A stretch of 64,000 nt of DNA from DATBGZ01 sp963803115 (GCA_963803115.1 CAWDLN010000007.1:32755-96754); one strand, 5' to 3'; shown: positions 19,501 to 29,884, counted from the stretch's first letter. The notes: generated from the letters alone by a model not told the origin. Made by a program: numbers and translations.

Positions 19501-19967
19501 GTGGCGAGTACGAGCATGCCCACGCCCGCCGGCCACCACACGAACAGTGCGGTGAGAACCGAGAGGCTGGCGTACGCAAATGACTGTGCGACCCGGACGC
19601 CGCTTCCACGCAGCTCCGAGCCGACCTGGTAGACGTCGTTGTCGATGCGGTCCAACAACTCACCCACGGGCGTGGTCTCCAGCGTCGGCACATCCTGGCC
19701 GAGCGACACGCGACATAGACCGCGCCGGACGGTGGCAGTCCAGTCGGCGGTGAGCCGCGCCATGATGAGGCCGACGCTGACGTCGCTGAGGACTGCGACG
19801 GCGAGGGCGACGGCGAGGACCACGAAGAGTGAGAACGAACGACCGAGCAGTACGGCTCCGGCCAGCGCCGACGCGCCGGCCTGACCGGCGGCCGCGACGA
19901 CGACGAGTGAGGCCACCACTGTGGCGCGACGAGGCGAGGTGGCCCAAAGGTCGCGCAGCAGCCGCAT
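16539..19967 (-). CDS. Fused full-length ABC exporter (TM-NBD-TM-NBD)
   Basis: A 1142-residue single chain with two complete exporter halves. Half 1: six-helix region, Walker A GRTGSGKST, signature LSAGQEQ, Walker B with canonical ILDEAT. Half 2: a second helix bundle starting near residue 590, Walker A GPVGSGKSS, signature LSGGQLQ, and Walker B IADDIS, where the catalytic glutamate is replaced by Asp. One hydrolysis site is therefore degenerate, as in asymmetric exporters. The ATG follows GGAGA. Bacterial type IV exporters are usually half-size, so the fusion is notable. The substrate is unknown; the threonine synthase-like gene 13 bp downstream is the only linked clue. Confidence 0.9.
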   Translation of the reverse strand: MRLLRDLWATSPRRATVVASLVVVAAAGQAGASALAGAVLLGRSFSLFVVLAVALAVAVLSDVSVGLIMARLTADWTATVRRGLCRVSLGQDVPTLETTPVGELLDRIDNDVYQVGSELRGSGVRVAQSFAYASLSVLTALFVWWPAGVGMLVLATVLVLTLRHRFAEIGPRRVFEEEAWSDLAAVMEESIHGQDDVRTSLARPYVMKVFAQRTSEVLARGRLVWRMGALLTAIAAGVMRAGIALVVVGGAWALATGLVDGARLTAIWLLALGFAGTVEHLSRLVPELQNALGAWSRVQLLRNAPQEPEGGVEPSDADVSIRGLTFAYSVEGARPPALRDMSLTFTRGRSYAVIGRTGSGKSTLAKVLTRSVEVPRGTVFLGGTDVVELDLEGLRRWVAIVPQRTEILAGTLAENVALFDPELLAPAAAAMVELGLESWVDDLPDGMDTKLGDGGYVLSAGQEQLVAFARILVRDPHIVILDEATARMDPVTEGRVQRATERLLRDRIGIVIAHRLSSVRRCDEVVVLADGSVVEAGPLRGSERFAQLLASSEMPSGDGHAPVSVVLPVPKVPPKADPPPLPPAARVQTFREILRLTLNDPRYGAAAVGVFLLMVLFGLEGSVLPWLWADLVDGTRTLLWPVVAIVACLILLVPAPYFTSTWFPEWWVRQMLRISNRLVYGQTGPRRVSGHTPAEVVAQAGDTERVVMLADNMIDNFVAVFILISMTVVSGSPIPALFFGATMLVSGGVATIFGPMLERSGRRTVGARAAFATALVSSLSAARTVKLAGATKPVLEHLARLDRIRSERQRKEISIQVLARSTPSIVSGLLPIGAWALYLSGGMSAGATLVAVSTLAAARWFAWTTASVVSQLPSARVWTRRTVAMSGAAAYSESIPGIDIATGSAPAPPTPPRHALRTLNLAAFTAVHEDGTVGANDIHLTIHRGQLVLVVGPVGSGKSSLLRAMAGIVHHTGALRWNGQLVTEPEIFLRPNQVGYVAQIPRVLSGTIADNIRLGQEVDLDGALATAQMQHDLAGNGSGHALVIGHKGTRLSGGQLQRLALARALAPETELLIADDISSALDVTTELDLWQALRERGVTVVGSTSKRAALAHADQVVVLIGGQVVAHGTWTELSARWGHLAG

Positions 19968-20275
19968 GGGGGTCTCCGAATGTGGGGGTAGCTCTCAGGG
20001 TGACCTGAACCGCGTCCGGCTTCAACGGATTTTGTGAAGCAGGGTCCCCCTCTTAACCTTTTCTGACGAGGAAAGGGATCCTTCCTAACCTCCCGGCGAG
20101 ATCCACTTAGGACGGTCAATGTGCTGCAGGTCTGCCTGAATGGCGCACGACCCGCGCCGACCGCGTGGATCTTCCGGTCTCGCCGGCCCAGCTGGCCACG
20201 GCCGCCCAGGCCGCCGTCGCGGCGGGCGCAGCCCTATCGTCCGCGCCGCCCTCACGCGCCACTTGATGAACGGCG
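19968..20275. other. Spacer between two ABC systems
   Basis: These 308 bp hold the exporter's ribosome site, repeat copy B (20059-20086) and a GGGTCCCC run at 20042. Ala-rich frames occur on the minus strand at 20085-20331, but they have no recognisable domain and overlap the next gene. I see no convincing coding sequence. Confidence 0.5.
20059..20086. repeat. Dispersed intergenic repeat, copy B
   Basis: TTTTCTGAC (20059-20067), three bases, then GAAAGGGATCCTTCCTAAC, with AAGG-GAT-CCTT as palindromic core (20073-20083). It matches copy A at 2146-2174 in order and spacing. Confidence 0.5.
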
Positions 20276-21124
20276 TCACACCTCTGGCGGCGTCCGGTGT
20301 TCGGCGGTGAGCACCACGCGATCGTCGTCATCGTCCACTGTGAACAGTGTTCCGGGTGGAAACCGATCGAGGACCGGCGGCGGCAGCTGGATCGTGCCGT
20401 CGCCGGCCACCACCGCGAAATCGCGCCCGTCGCGACCTTCCGCGCCGACCCGCCCGTCGCGAATGGTCACCACCCGGCCCAGCCGGGCACCGACCTCCGC
20501 GTCGTGGGTGACCACGACTACGGTCGTCCCGCGCTCCCGATTGACCGTCTCAAGTGCGCGCACGACCTCGTCGGTCCCGGCCCGATCGAGTTGGCTCGTC
20601 GGTTCATCAACCAGCAACAGTCCGGGGCCGGCAGCGATGCCAACAGCGAGGGCGGCGCGTTGGCGGGCTCCGGGCGCGAGTTGCTCGACCCGTACCCTTG
20701 CCTCGATACCGAGGCCGACAAGGTCGAGCACCCGCTCGGGGTCGTCGAGGCGAACTGCCTTCATCCGGGCCGCCCGTCGCTGAGCCACCATGACGTTGCG
20801 TTGCAAGTTCACGTACGGCAGCAGGTTGCGCGTCGCGCCTTGCACGACGACACCGACCTGAGTCCCACGCAGGCGCGACACCTCGTTGTCGGTGAGTCGG
20901 CCCATGTCGTAGGTGCCGATGGTGATCCGACCAGCAGAGGCGCGCATCATGCCGGCGAGCAGGGCGATGAGGGTCGATTTCCCCGACCCCGACGGGCCGA
21001 CTAGCGCGACCATCTCACCCGGCGCGATGGCGAGATCGACCCCGGCGAGCGCGACCACATCCCCGGCCGCCGCCCGATAAATGTGCACCACGCGGCGGCA
21101 GGCAACGCTCAAGCCCGCGGACAT
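20276..21124 (-). CDS. ABC transporter ATP-binding protein (MacB/LolD-like)
   Basis: A 282-residue ATPase that serves the two FtsX-type permeases upstream. Walker A GPSGSGKST, Walker B LLLVDEPTS and the H-loop VVVTHDAE are intact. The signature motif reads LAPGARQR instead of LSGGQ, an unusual substitution at the ATP-contacting loop. The C-terminus carries a ~45-residue extension. The ATG has AGGAG before it and lies 3 bp after the permease stop. MacB-type systems couple ATP use to mechanotransmission at the envelope (toxin or lipoprotein handling, cell-wall hydrolase control) rather than classical transport. Confidence 0.88.
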   Translation of the reverse strand: MSAGLSVACRRVVHIYRAAAGDVVALAGVDLAIAPGEMVALVGPSGSGKSTLIALLAGMMRASAGRITIGTYDMGRLTDNEVSRLRGTQVGVVVQGATRNLLPYVNLQRNVMVAQRRAARMKAVRLDDPERVLDLVGLGIEARVRVEQLAPGARQRAALAVGIAAGPGLLLVDEPTSQLDRAGTDEVVRALETVNRERGTTVVVVTHDAEVGARLGRVVTIRDGRVGAEGRDGRDFAVVAGDGTIQLPPPVLDRFPPGTLFTVDDDDDRVVLTAEHRTPPEV

Positions 21125-21127
21125 CGG

Positions 21128-24100
21128 CTACTCCTGTCTCGCGCGTGGCGCGTGCTCGATCGTACGGGTCAACACCGCCGAGAAGGCCGCGGCCAACAGC
21201 AGCAGTACGGCCGCGCCCAGCGCCCAGGCGGCCAGCGCGGCCGGGCTTGGCAGGAACGGGATGGCCAGTCCGCGGCCGCGCAGATCGACCAGCGGCAGGC
21301 GATCCCTGGTCGCCGCCCACACGAGCGCTCCGCACAGCCAGCCAACGATCGTCGCCGCGCCGACCAGGCCGGCGTACCCGATCAGTGCTGCCGAACGGGC
21401 GTGCGACCGAGACAAACCCTGCACCCGCAGCGCGCGGACCTCGCCGGCCCGCTCGCGGCGCTCGACACCGGTGGCGACGATGAGTCCGGCCACTCCGAGC
21501 AACAAAGCGAGCGCTGCCGCGACCAGCAGGAACTGCACCCCGGTCGCGCTCGGCCGCCGCGCCGCCGCGGCCAGTTCGTCATCGAAGCGGCGCTCGCCGG
21601 CGATGGCTAGACCGGCGGCCCGGAAGCGCTGAGCCGCATCGGCCGGCGCCTCTGGCCCGAGCCAGATCTCGCCTTCGCGGCTCGCCACTGCGAGATCGCC
21701 CGAACGGATCAGGTACTCCAGATCGGTGAGTACCCCGACGTTGCCCAACCGGGGCAGGGTCCCGGGGGCGCCGACCGTCGTGCTCGGAATGCGCTCGCCG
21801 TTGGCGAGATCCAATGTGGGCAGTCGGATCCCGTTCGCCTCCAGCACCGGCAGCGGTATCGGGGTGTCGGGTGGCGTCACCGACATTCCGCCGGCCGCAA
21901 ACAGTGTGCTGTCACCCGACAGGGCCATGCCGGCCGGTACCCGATCCGCCCGCAGAGTTTCGGGATTGCGATTCATCCAGTCACCTAGCTCGGCCGGCGA
22001 GACGACCGGTGCAACCGTGCCCGGCTGGTTCACCGACTCGATGATGAGCCGGAACTCGCCGTCAACGGCACCACTGGGCACGACCGACATCGCGGTGAGC
22101 CGGCAGCCGTCCCGGCAATTCAGATCCGCCGCGTACGTCTGTCGGCCCGGGCGAAGCGCGCCCAGGTCGTAGGCGTGCGCCGGCGAGCCATCCAGCGGGG
22201 CGGCCCCGACTTGAAGGTGCAGTGTGCTGGGCGGCGTGCGTATGTCCAGCACCGCCGCGTCGACGGTCACGCTCAGGCTTCCGCCATACACCACTGTGGA
22301 CTCCGCCTCGCGCGGCCGCAGCTTGGAAGCGGCTTGGTCCGCGGTCATCGAGGCGTCCGCCGTCGGCCACAATGCCGCGCGGGTGAGCCTGGTCGTGTCC
22401 AGCGCGAGGACTCGTCGGCCGCCCGGTGCCGGTTCCACTGCGACCGCCGCCATGGCGTAGTCGCCGCGAGGATCAATCTCCCGCACCATGCGCAGCAGGA
22501 TCGCCGGCGAGACCTCCGACACGCTCAGCACCCGCGGTGCGCCAATGTCGACCGCGACCTGTTCGCGGCGAATCTCGCCGGCAGCGACGGCGGCCGTGGC
22601 CGCGAAACCGAGCAGTCCGGCGCCGATGACCACGATGGCGAACAGGTGCGAGCCGGCCCGGCGCCGGCCGAGTTGCAGTGCCGCGATGGCGAGGCCTAAC
22701 CGCCCCGTGCGTAGGCACCAGCCGCCCAGTCGGGCGGCGATCGGGTCCAGGGCCGCCGCGCAGAGCAGGCTCACTGACAAGAACATCAGCGCGGGCGCCA
22801 ACAGGGCCAGCCCGCCGGCCGCCTGGTCCCCGAGCGGCTCGGCCCGGAGTTGGGCCACCGCCACAACGGCGAGTACCGCAAGAAGGAAGCCAAGCGTGAC
22901 GTTGCCCCAGCGGGCGCCGCGTGCCGGGACTCGGCGCAGAAGATCGGCGGCGCTGGCCGCGAGGTCGCGGCGGAGCGCGATACCCGCGGCGACCGACGCA
23001 CCGGCCAGTGCGAGCGCCGCGTACGGCCAGGGCCTCAGGCTCACCGGAACGGTCGCGTCGGAGCCGAAGACCCATCGGCCGTAGAGCAGCACACCGAGGT
23101 GTCCGACGACGTAACCCGTGGCCGCCCCGGCGAGTACCGGGATGACGCTCTCGCCGGCGGCGATCCACCACTGGTCCGCGGGGCGAATGCCGCGCAGCTT
23201 GACGATGCCAAGTTCCGATCGCCGGGATTGGGCCGTATATGTGATGGCGAGGAACAGCACGAGCCAGGACAGCCCGATGAGCGGAACCGCAGCGGTCGCA
23301 GGCATCTGTGCCACCACGGTGCGGTCGCGCTCCATGGCATTGAGCAGTGCGGGTATTTGAGAGCTCACTGAGATGGTGCCCCGAGCATTGTCCACTGTAG
23401 AGCTAACGGCGTTTCGCACGGCGCCGATCCGATCGACGGTGAGCGTGCCGGGCAGTGGGTAGGCCACGACCTCCTGCGCCTCGGCGTTGTGTACGCACGC
23501 CGCGACCGTACGGCGGTCGGTCAACACCGGTTCGCCGCCCGAGATGCCGAGGTCTGCCGACGAGAGTCCCCAATAGGGGTCGAGCCGGTCGGCGGCACGG
23601 TAGACGCCCACGACCGCGAGTGGGCACGGCGATCCGTCTGGCACCCAGACTCCGGGAACGCCTGGCCCGCCGGAGATGTACTTGGCCGGCATCACCGCCG
23701 CCGTCGAGCTGACCGCAAGCCCGACCGCCGCCCGCGCCTCGCTGACCACGACCTCCCCCGGCGCGGCCACACACCGGCCCACTGTTAGGACGATGTGCTC
23801 GCAGAACTCCTCCCGGAACTCCAGCGACCCGTTCTTGTCGACCGGGGCCGCCCCGATCGGGTTGATGAAGCCGGGAAAACTTACCGCCGAGACGGTGGCG
23901 AATCCTTCCGTCTGGAGCAGCGACGGCGCGCGGTGCTCGAAGTCGCGCCGCCGCGCATCGTCCACCAGGGCCACCTGGAGCGGGTCATCGTCCGCGGCTC
24001 GAACCTGCACCGAGTCGATGGCGGTCAGGGTCCGCTGGGAGATAGGCGCCGCCGCTACCTCGGCGGCGGCGATTGCGCGGCCGGCCATCTCCGCGTACAC

Positions 24101-24202
24101 CGGCGCGGCCACGGCCGCCGCCACAGCCAGCATCGCGAGCAGGAACACGGTGACTGCCTGCGTCCACTGTGAACGAATCATTGCAAGCGTCAGCCCGACC
24201 AT
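21128..24202 (-). CDS. Large FtsX-like ABC permease
   Basis: A 1024-residue membrane protein. It starts with one helix (QAVTVFLLAMLAVAAAVAAPVYA), then a large extracytoplasmic domain, an FtsX core near residues 300-540 with several helices, a second large soluble domain, and a final three-helix FtsX block (about residues 860-1010). The DCRDGCRL segment and the GRC motif are shared with the next permease upstream, so the two are paralogues. It overlaps that gene by 13 bp and is followed 3 bp later by the ATPase, giving one operon. Confidence 0.88.
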   Translation of the reverse strand: MVGLTLAMIRSQWTQAVTVFLLAMLAVAAAVAAPVYAEMAGRAIAAAEVAAAPISQRTLTAIDSVQVRAADDDPLQVALVDDARRRDFEHRAPSLLQTEGFATVSAVSFPGFINPIGAAPVDKNGSLEFREEFCEHIVLTVGRCVAAPGEVVVSEARAAVGLAVSSTAAVMPAKYISGGPGVPGVWVPDGSPCPLAVVGVYRAADRLDPYWGLSSADLGISGGEPVLTDRRTVAACVHNAEAQEVVAYPLPGTLTVDRIGAVRNAVSSTVDNARGTISVSSQIPALLNAMERDRTVVAQMPATAAVPLIGLSWLVLFLAITYTAQSRRSELGIVKLRGIRPADQWWIAAGESVIPVLAGAATGYVVGHLGVLLYGRWVFGSDATVPVSLRPWPYAALALAGASVAAGIALRRDLAASAADLLRRVPARGARWGNVTLGFLLAVLAVVAVAQLRAEPLGDQAAGGLALLAPALMFLSVSLLCAAALDPIAARLGGWCLRTGRLGLAIAALQLGRRRAGSHLFAIVVIGAGLLGFAATAAVAAGEIRREQVAVDIGAPRVLSVSEVSPAILLRMVREIDPRGDYAMAAVAVEPAPGGRRVLALDTTRLTRAALWPTADASMTADQAASKLRPREAESTVVYGGSLSVTVDAAVLDIRTPPSTLHLQVGAAPLDGSPAHAYDLGALRPGRQTYAADLNCRDGCRLTAMSVVPSGAVDGEFRLIIESVNQPGTVAPVVSPAELGDWMNRNPETLRADRVPAGMALSGDSTLFAAGGMSVTPPDTPIPLPVLEANGIRLPTLDLANGERIPSTTVGAPGTLPRLGNVGVLTDLEYLIRSGDLAVASREGEIWLGPEAPADAAQRFRAAGLAIAGERRFDDELAAAARRPSATGVQFLLVAAALALLLGVAGLIVATGVERRERAGEVRALRVQGLSRSHARSAALIGYAGLVGAATIVGWLCGALVWAATRDRLPLVDLRGRGLAIPFLPSPAALAAWALGAAVLLLLAAAFSAVLTRTIEHAPRARQE

Positions 24203-27152
24203 GGTGCCTCCGGCGGCCGGCGGCGAACAGCGCGGACCAGACCTGCGCCCGCGATCACCGCGACGATCGCATAAGCCGCCACGACCGCTGCGGTGATCTC
24301 GATCGGCGCTTCGATCGGCGGTGCCGGTGCCGGCAGATCCTGCCAGCCGTCGGCGAAGGTGGGCAGGGCCGGCGGTAGCAACCGGCTCAACGCCAGGCCG
24401 GTCACAGTACCGAGGCCCACCGCGACGGCGGCGAGCATCAAGTAGCCGCCAAAGCTGACCCGCCGGAGCGGGCCCGCGCGCATGCCCTGTCGCCGGAGCG
24501 CCGCAAGTTCGCCCGACCTCGCTCGTCGCTCGGCCACGGCGCTCACGGCGAAGCTCATCAACGCCAGCCCCACCGCGACGACCGCGCTGAGGAGCATGAC
24601 GCGCAATGCGGTTGGCGGTCCGCGCGCCCCCAACTCAGCCCGCCGATTGGCGATACTCTCCGAGGCAAGAACCTCGACGCCGGCCAACTCGAGATTCCGC
24701 TCCGCCTGGACGGACGCCGCGGCGCCGAGCCACACCTGGAGCGTGGCGCCCCGAGGCTCCGCCGTGAGCCGTTGTGCGTACTCGAGATCGGTTAATAGTC
24801 CACTGTGGAGCACTGGCATGGCCCGACCGATTCCGGCCACTCGCAGCGGCAGGACATCCGAACCGAGCACCGCAGCTCGTGGTTCGGAGCGGTCCAGTGT
24901 GACGTCCCCCGCTAGCAGGACAGGTAACGGGGTCGGCGCGTCGGCGACGAAGGCCGTGGTGTTGCCCGCCGCGCTGGGTTCGTCGAGGCCGGCCGCCGCT
25001 GGCGCGATGTGCAGGCCGTCCGGGGTCGCGGTGATCAGAGGTATCGGGTCATTGCCTGTCACTGTCGCGCGCCACCGGGTGCGATCGGCGAGCAGGACTG
25101 GATCGGCCGCGCCGTCGATACGGTGCACGACGACTTGCGCGCCGCCGGTGAGGGTCAACGAGAGCAGCCGGCAACCGTCGACGCACGCCTCGCGGTCCGC
25201 CCGGTACGTGTGCCGGCCGACGACGAGCGGTCCGAAGCTCACAGTCGAGGTCACGCCGTCTGCGGCCCCGATGTGCGCGAGCACCTCGGCTGCACCGCGG
25301 GACGGCGACCCAGCCTCGTACGTCGCGTCCAAGGTGAGCAGGCTCGCTCGGATCGGGACCGGTTCGTAGCCTTCGGGATGTAGCGCCGCCGCGACCGCAG
25401 TCCACTGTGGAAGGTCATACCCGGCGAGGCCCGGCACGACCGCGCTGAGGCGCGTCGCGTCGACTGCCAACACCGACGCCGCAGGGGCATTCGTGCGTAC
25501 GACGGCCATTGATGCGGGGTCCGCGGCTCGCGCGGCCGCGAGCAGCTGGCCGACGCTCGCGGCCCGGACGGTAAGGACCTTGGGGGCCCCGACCTCGATA
25601 ACCGCGCGTTGTTCCTGGGCGGCGGTCGAGGCGGACCAGGCGAGAACCGTCAAGACGAGCTCCGCCAGTACGACGACAACCACTCCAAGCACGGTGGCTG
25701 CACCGGGACGGCGAGCTAGGTGGAGCGCGGCAAGCCCGGTTCCCACGCGCCCGGAGCGCAGCGCCCGGCTGCCGATGCGGTTCGCGGCCCTGGGGACCAA
25801 TCGTGCCGCGATCACCCCAACCGCAAGGGCGAGTAGCAGCGGCGCCAGTAGCGCGACACCGGCCACTCCCGCGTGGACGCTCGCCTGAAAGGCCCCGGCC
25901 ACCGCGAGGGCAACGACGGCGGCGTCTACAACGGCTACCCAACGGGGGGAGCGGCGTCCACCGACTCGCTGGCTCAGTCCGGCGACCGACTCGGACAGGT
26001 CACGGCCGTCGGCGGCAACGGCCGCCGCCATGGCACCCAGTACGGCCAATGCCGCGCCCGCCGCCGCTAGCCGCCAGGCCTGCGCCTGGGCTGACGGCGT
26101 CGTCATCGGCCCGGCCAGCCGGCTTGCCAAGTATGGGCCGAGCGCAAGCCCGAGAAAGCCACCGAGCGCGAGCGGGACCGCGCTCTGCGCCACAATCAGC
26201 AGCCAAAGATCTCGTCGGCGCAGACCGCGAAGCTTGAGAAGCCCGAAGTCTGAACGGCGTTGGTCGGCCGTTCGGCGGGCAGCGAGTATGAGCGACAGCC
26301 ACGAGATGAGAAGTAGAAGGCTGACACCGACGACAACCCCGTTGAGCACGATTCGCTGCTCGCCGGCGAGTCGGTCCGCCATCGAGCGCACCCCGGACAC
26401 GACGACTATGCCATCGCCGCTGAGGCGGAGTGCGCCCGCTTCGCTCGCCGCAGCGAGCTGGGCTGGATCCGAGTCGCGAAAGGCCGCCGGGGTCGCGATG
26501 AGCGAGAGGCTCAGCTGAGCCCGGTTCGGCCGGAGGGCCACCAACGTCTCCGCCGAGGTGAATATGCCGACGTCCGCGAGGCGCTCGCCGGAAGCCGCCT
26601 GGAACGTCCGGCCCCAGTACAGCTCGAACGGATCAAGGGGCCGGTACCGGCCGACCACCGTCACCGGCACCAGTGGCACCTCGTTGCGCCCGCGGATCGC
26701 CACCTGGTCGCCGACTTGCAGGTGTAGCCGATCGGCGAGCGCGCTCGGCAACAACACCTCACGGGCTTGCTCTGGACACCGCCTTCGATCGCGAGGTGGG
26801 CGCACACGTCTTCGCGGTACGCCAGCTCGTAGAGCAGTGAGTCGACGACCGCGACCATGCTGGCGCCCGTGACGAAGGGGAAGTCGGGTAGGCCGAGTTC
26901 GCCACTCACTCGATTCGCGAACCGGCTCAGATCGGTGCTGAGGTCAGAACCTACGTCACTGTCGACGGTCGCTTCGACGACTCGTTCGGCCGGCGCGGCG
27001 TCCACGACTGAGGCGGCGGCAAGCTCCCGCAGGCTCGCCAAGACGTAACCGGGAGCCATCGCCGCGCCACTGGCAGCGACCAGGGCAAGCAGCATCAGCA
27101 GCGCGGTCTGAGCTCGCCGGCGCCACAGCGTGGCGAGGACCAGACCGAGCAT
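24190..27152 (-). CDS. Large FtsX-like ABC permease, one frameshift near 26780
   Basis: A paralogue of the downstream permease and the first gene of the operon. The N-terminus (LATLWRRRAQTALLMLLALV, 27152-26784) and the remaining ~870 residues are in different frames. Inserting one base at about 26778-26783 restores AHLAIEG-RCPEQAREVLLPSALADRL, which aligns with the GRC...GEVVVSEA segment of the paralogue. Either one base was lost in the sequence read or the gene is recently inactivated; the rest of the frame is intact over 2.6 kb, which favours error or a very young mutation. Its ATG is preceded by TAGAGT at a leaderless distance. Confidence 0.8.
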
Positions 27153-27158
27153 GCCGAA

Positions 27159-27164
27159 ACTCTA
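27159..27164 (-). promoter_or_regulatory. -10 box of the FtsX-type operon
   Basis: TAGAGT read on the minus strand, six bases before the ATG at 27152; no ribosome site is visible. The rest of the 260-bp gap up to 27411 shows no gene. Confidence 0.45.
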
Positions 27165-27411
27165 CGAAAACCCTGCCGAGGCGGGCGCCCCCCTTCTCCT
27201 GACCGTTACGCATGGCTCCGAGTTGCAATGTGATCCTTACCCGTGGCGCCCGGCACAAAGTCCGCGCAACCGGCGAAGACGAACGCCCTCCGGCACCGAA
27301 CCTTGCTCGCCGCCAGCTTTGTTGTGGCTCTCGGAGCCCATCCATGCATGCCGCCCTCAACAGGCAAAGATCAACTACAGGTCGAGCGAAGCTACTACGC
27401 GCCGAACGGGG

Positions 27412-29505
27412 TCAGAAGGGTGGGATGTCGTCGTCGGGGTCGACTGTGGAGGGTCGGGGCTGCGGTGGTGGCGGCGGTTCAGGCTCGGGTTTCGGCGGTG
27501 GGGGTGGTGGTGCCTGGCGCAGGCAGGTGTTGCGTTCCCAGCCGGTGTCGTCGGGGTTGACCCAGAAGCGGAGGCTGTCTTCGTCGGGGTGGGTGGGTTG
27601 GGGCATGGGCTCGGTGGCGTGGCCGGGCGCCGGTGGTCGGGTGCGCTCGTAGCGGTGACCCAACGGGCTGGTCCAGACGATGTGGCCGGGTCGTGGCTGG
27701 TGCACGGTCCACCCGTGCTTGTGCCGCAGCGTGTGGTCGGGGGTACAGGCGTTGGCCAGGTTGGCATCGCTGGTGGGGCCGCCGTTGGCGTGTTCGATGG
27801 TGTGATCCGGTTCGCAGCGGTGCGGGGCGACGCGGCAGCCCGGAAACACGCATTGACGATCACGGATGCATATCCAGCGGCGCAGGGCAGCGTTGGGCAG
27901 CCGGTCGCGGGGGTCGCCGTTGGGTGGCCCGCCGGGGCTGTTGGCGATGCGGTGGGCCAGGTCGGCGATCAGGTGCGTGCCAGCCCGGTGGTGGTCGGTT
28001 GACGAGTTGGGTGAGTTGGTCGCGGGTGAGGTGGAGCCAGATCTCCACCCGTGGGTAGCCCGGCGGCGCCCCGTCGGCCCAGGGCTGGGTGGGTCGGCGG
28101 CGGATCGGCCCGACGTCTACTGGTGTGCCGTCGGGGTCGGTGAGCACGTAGAACCAGGACGCGCTCGGGGCGGCGCTGATGCGGCGGGCGAGTTCGGCGT
28201 GTATCGGGCCGTAGCCGAGGAGGTCGCCACAGCCGCGGTCGCAACCGGCGATCGTGCCCAGCCCCACCAGCAGGCGCAGTCCCCGACCCCGAACGCGGAC
28301 CCCGTCGGAGGAGGCGGCGTCCGAGGACGCCGTCGCGGCGGCAGTGGCGTCTCGGTCCTGCCGGGACTCGGCGGCGTGACGGTCCGCGCCGGCGAGATCA
28401 TCCACAGTGGACTCGGTGGCGGTGTCGGGTCCCGGTTCACTGCGTCGATTGCCGTCCCCGCCCGCGTCTGGCTCTGCCTTGCTGGTTTCGCCCCGGTCTG
28501 TCGCCGACCCGCGTCTGCGTCGGCCGCGTTCGCCTCGGCCGCGCCTGGCTCGGCCGCGCCTGGCTCGGTATCGTCTGCCGCGCTCGCGTCCGGCTCGGTG
28601 GCGTGGTCGTCGGGGTTCGGGCTCGGGTCGGGGTCGGCGGGTTGGTCGCCCGGGGTGGTGGGGTTGGGTGGGGGTGGCATGGTGGCGACGAGGTGGTCGA
28701 GGAGTTGGGTTTCGGTCAGGCCGGAATAGCTGCCGTCGAGCAGGCCGAGGTAGATGTCGGTGCGGATGTGGTCGATGCGGTCGGGGTGGCCGTGGCGTTT
28801 GAGGTAGCGGGCCATGGCGTCGAGTCGGTCGCAGGCGGCGGCGACCTGGTCGGCGGGCAGGTTTTCCCCGGTGAGGTTGGCGGTGCCGTCGTGGCTGAGT
28901 ACGCCGATGACTCGGCGGGCGGTGATAGCGTTTTCGTAGCGGCGCCGGGCCCAGTCGGGGTCGAGGTCGATGGCGCCGCGTTGGAGGGCGTCGATGAGTT
29001 GGGCGGTGGTCAGCTTCGGCGCGATCGGTAGCAGCCGGGCGACGAGGGCGTGGGCGTGCCGGTCGGCCAGTCCCTCGGTCCAGGAGCTGAACACCCGGGC
29101 CCGGGGCTGATCGAGGTGCCCGGCGGTCATCGCGGCCAGCACGGTCGGCAGCCGGACCGCCAGGTCGCGGGCCAGGCCGCACAGGCTGTTGGCGGCCCGG
29201 CGGGTCAACATCAACGCGGCCCGGATCTCGTTGGAGCCGACCTCATCCCAGCTTTCCATGTCGTGCGCGCCGTAGTCGGGGTCCTTGCGGCGCATGACCT
29301 CGGCCACCGTGACCAGCAGCTGGCCGCGTTCGTGGTTGCCCTGGCGGTTGCGGGCCTTGACGACCAGCACCGCGTCGAACCCGGTCAGCGAGGGCAGGTC
29401 AAGCTCGGCCAGCGCGGCGGATAGCCGCGGCCCGGCCGGGATGGTGGCCAGCGCGGCGACCGGGGCGCTGGGCACCGGCCGGCTGCGCTTGGTCTTGACC
29501 GCCAT
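27412..29505 (-). pseudogene. DUF222 / HNH endonuclease (13E12-type) with two frameshifts
   Basis: The first part (from ATG 29505) is a DUF222 domain (GHLDQPRARVFSSWTEGLAD, LLPIAPKLTTAQL). After an Ala/Pro-rich linker with a 15-bp tandem repeat (28534-28563) the frame shifts somewhere between about 28350 and 28560. It continues as LRLLVGLGTIAGCDRGCGDLLGYGPIHAELARR. It shifts again near 28000 into HRAGTHLIADLAHRIA and the HNH domain (CVFPGCRVAPHRCEPDHTIEHANGG). The HNH catalytic residues survive but the protein cannot be made in one piece. These genes are multicopy in actinobacteria and often mobile-element-like; their function is unsettled. Confidence 0.85.
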
Positions 29506-29512
29506 ACCCCAA

Positions 29513-29518
29513 ACCATA
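29513..29518 (-). promoter_or_regulatory. -10 box of the DUF222-HNH gene
   Basis: TATGGT on the minus strand, seven bases before ATG 29505, leaderless arrangement. This supports 29505 rather than 29535 as the original start. Confidence 0.45.
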
Positions 29519-29746
29519 ACCGAGGGGTCCGACAAATGTTCGATCGTCAGGCCCGCCTTGCCAAGAAAGAGCCAAAAGAGAAGTACTCACAAGTAGATCC
29601 ACAGTGGATGCAGATCTCAATCGCGCGTTCGCCGAGCGAGCCGGCCGAGGATGGTTGGATGCGCCCAGCTGGATCGGCGTAGGCGGAGGCCCGGGAGTCC
29701 ACAGCGGACACCCGGGCCTGATAGGCGACGGTCATGCGTAACGAGG

Positions 29747-29884
29747 TCAGTAACCTGGGATGTTGCTGCCACCGGTCTCGGAACCGCCGCCGCCGAACGC
29801 GATCACGAGCCCCACGACGATGAGGACAAGCACAACGACCAGGCCGATCCATAGCCTTGTTCGCCTAGTCGGGGTCGTCGCCAT
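29747..29884 (-). CDS. Small single-span membrane protein
   Basis: A 45-residue protein. ATG 29884 is preceded by GGAGG at a good distance, which decides the start over a longer frame. The sequence is a short Arg-rich N-terminus, one very hydrophobic helix (LWIGLVVVLVLIVVGLVIAF) and a Gly/Ser tail ending in GSNIPGY. The function is unknown. The 240 bp between it and the DUF222 gene contain no other gene. Confidence 0.55.
   Translation of the reverse strand: MATTPTRRTRLWIGLVVVLVLIVVGLVIAFGGGGSETGGSNIPGY

Noticed and set aside
27130..29031. Long plus-strand open frames rich in Gly, Val and Arg
   Set aside because: They are antisense shadows of the high-GC DUF222-HNH gene and contain no domain.
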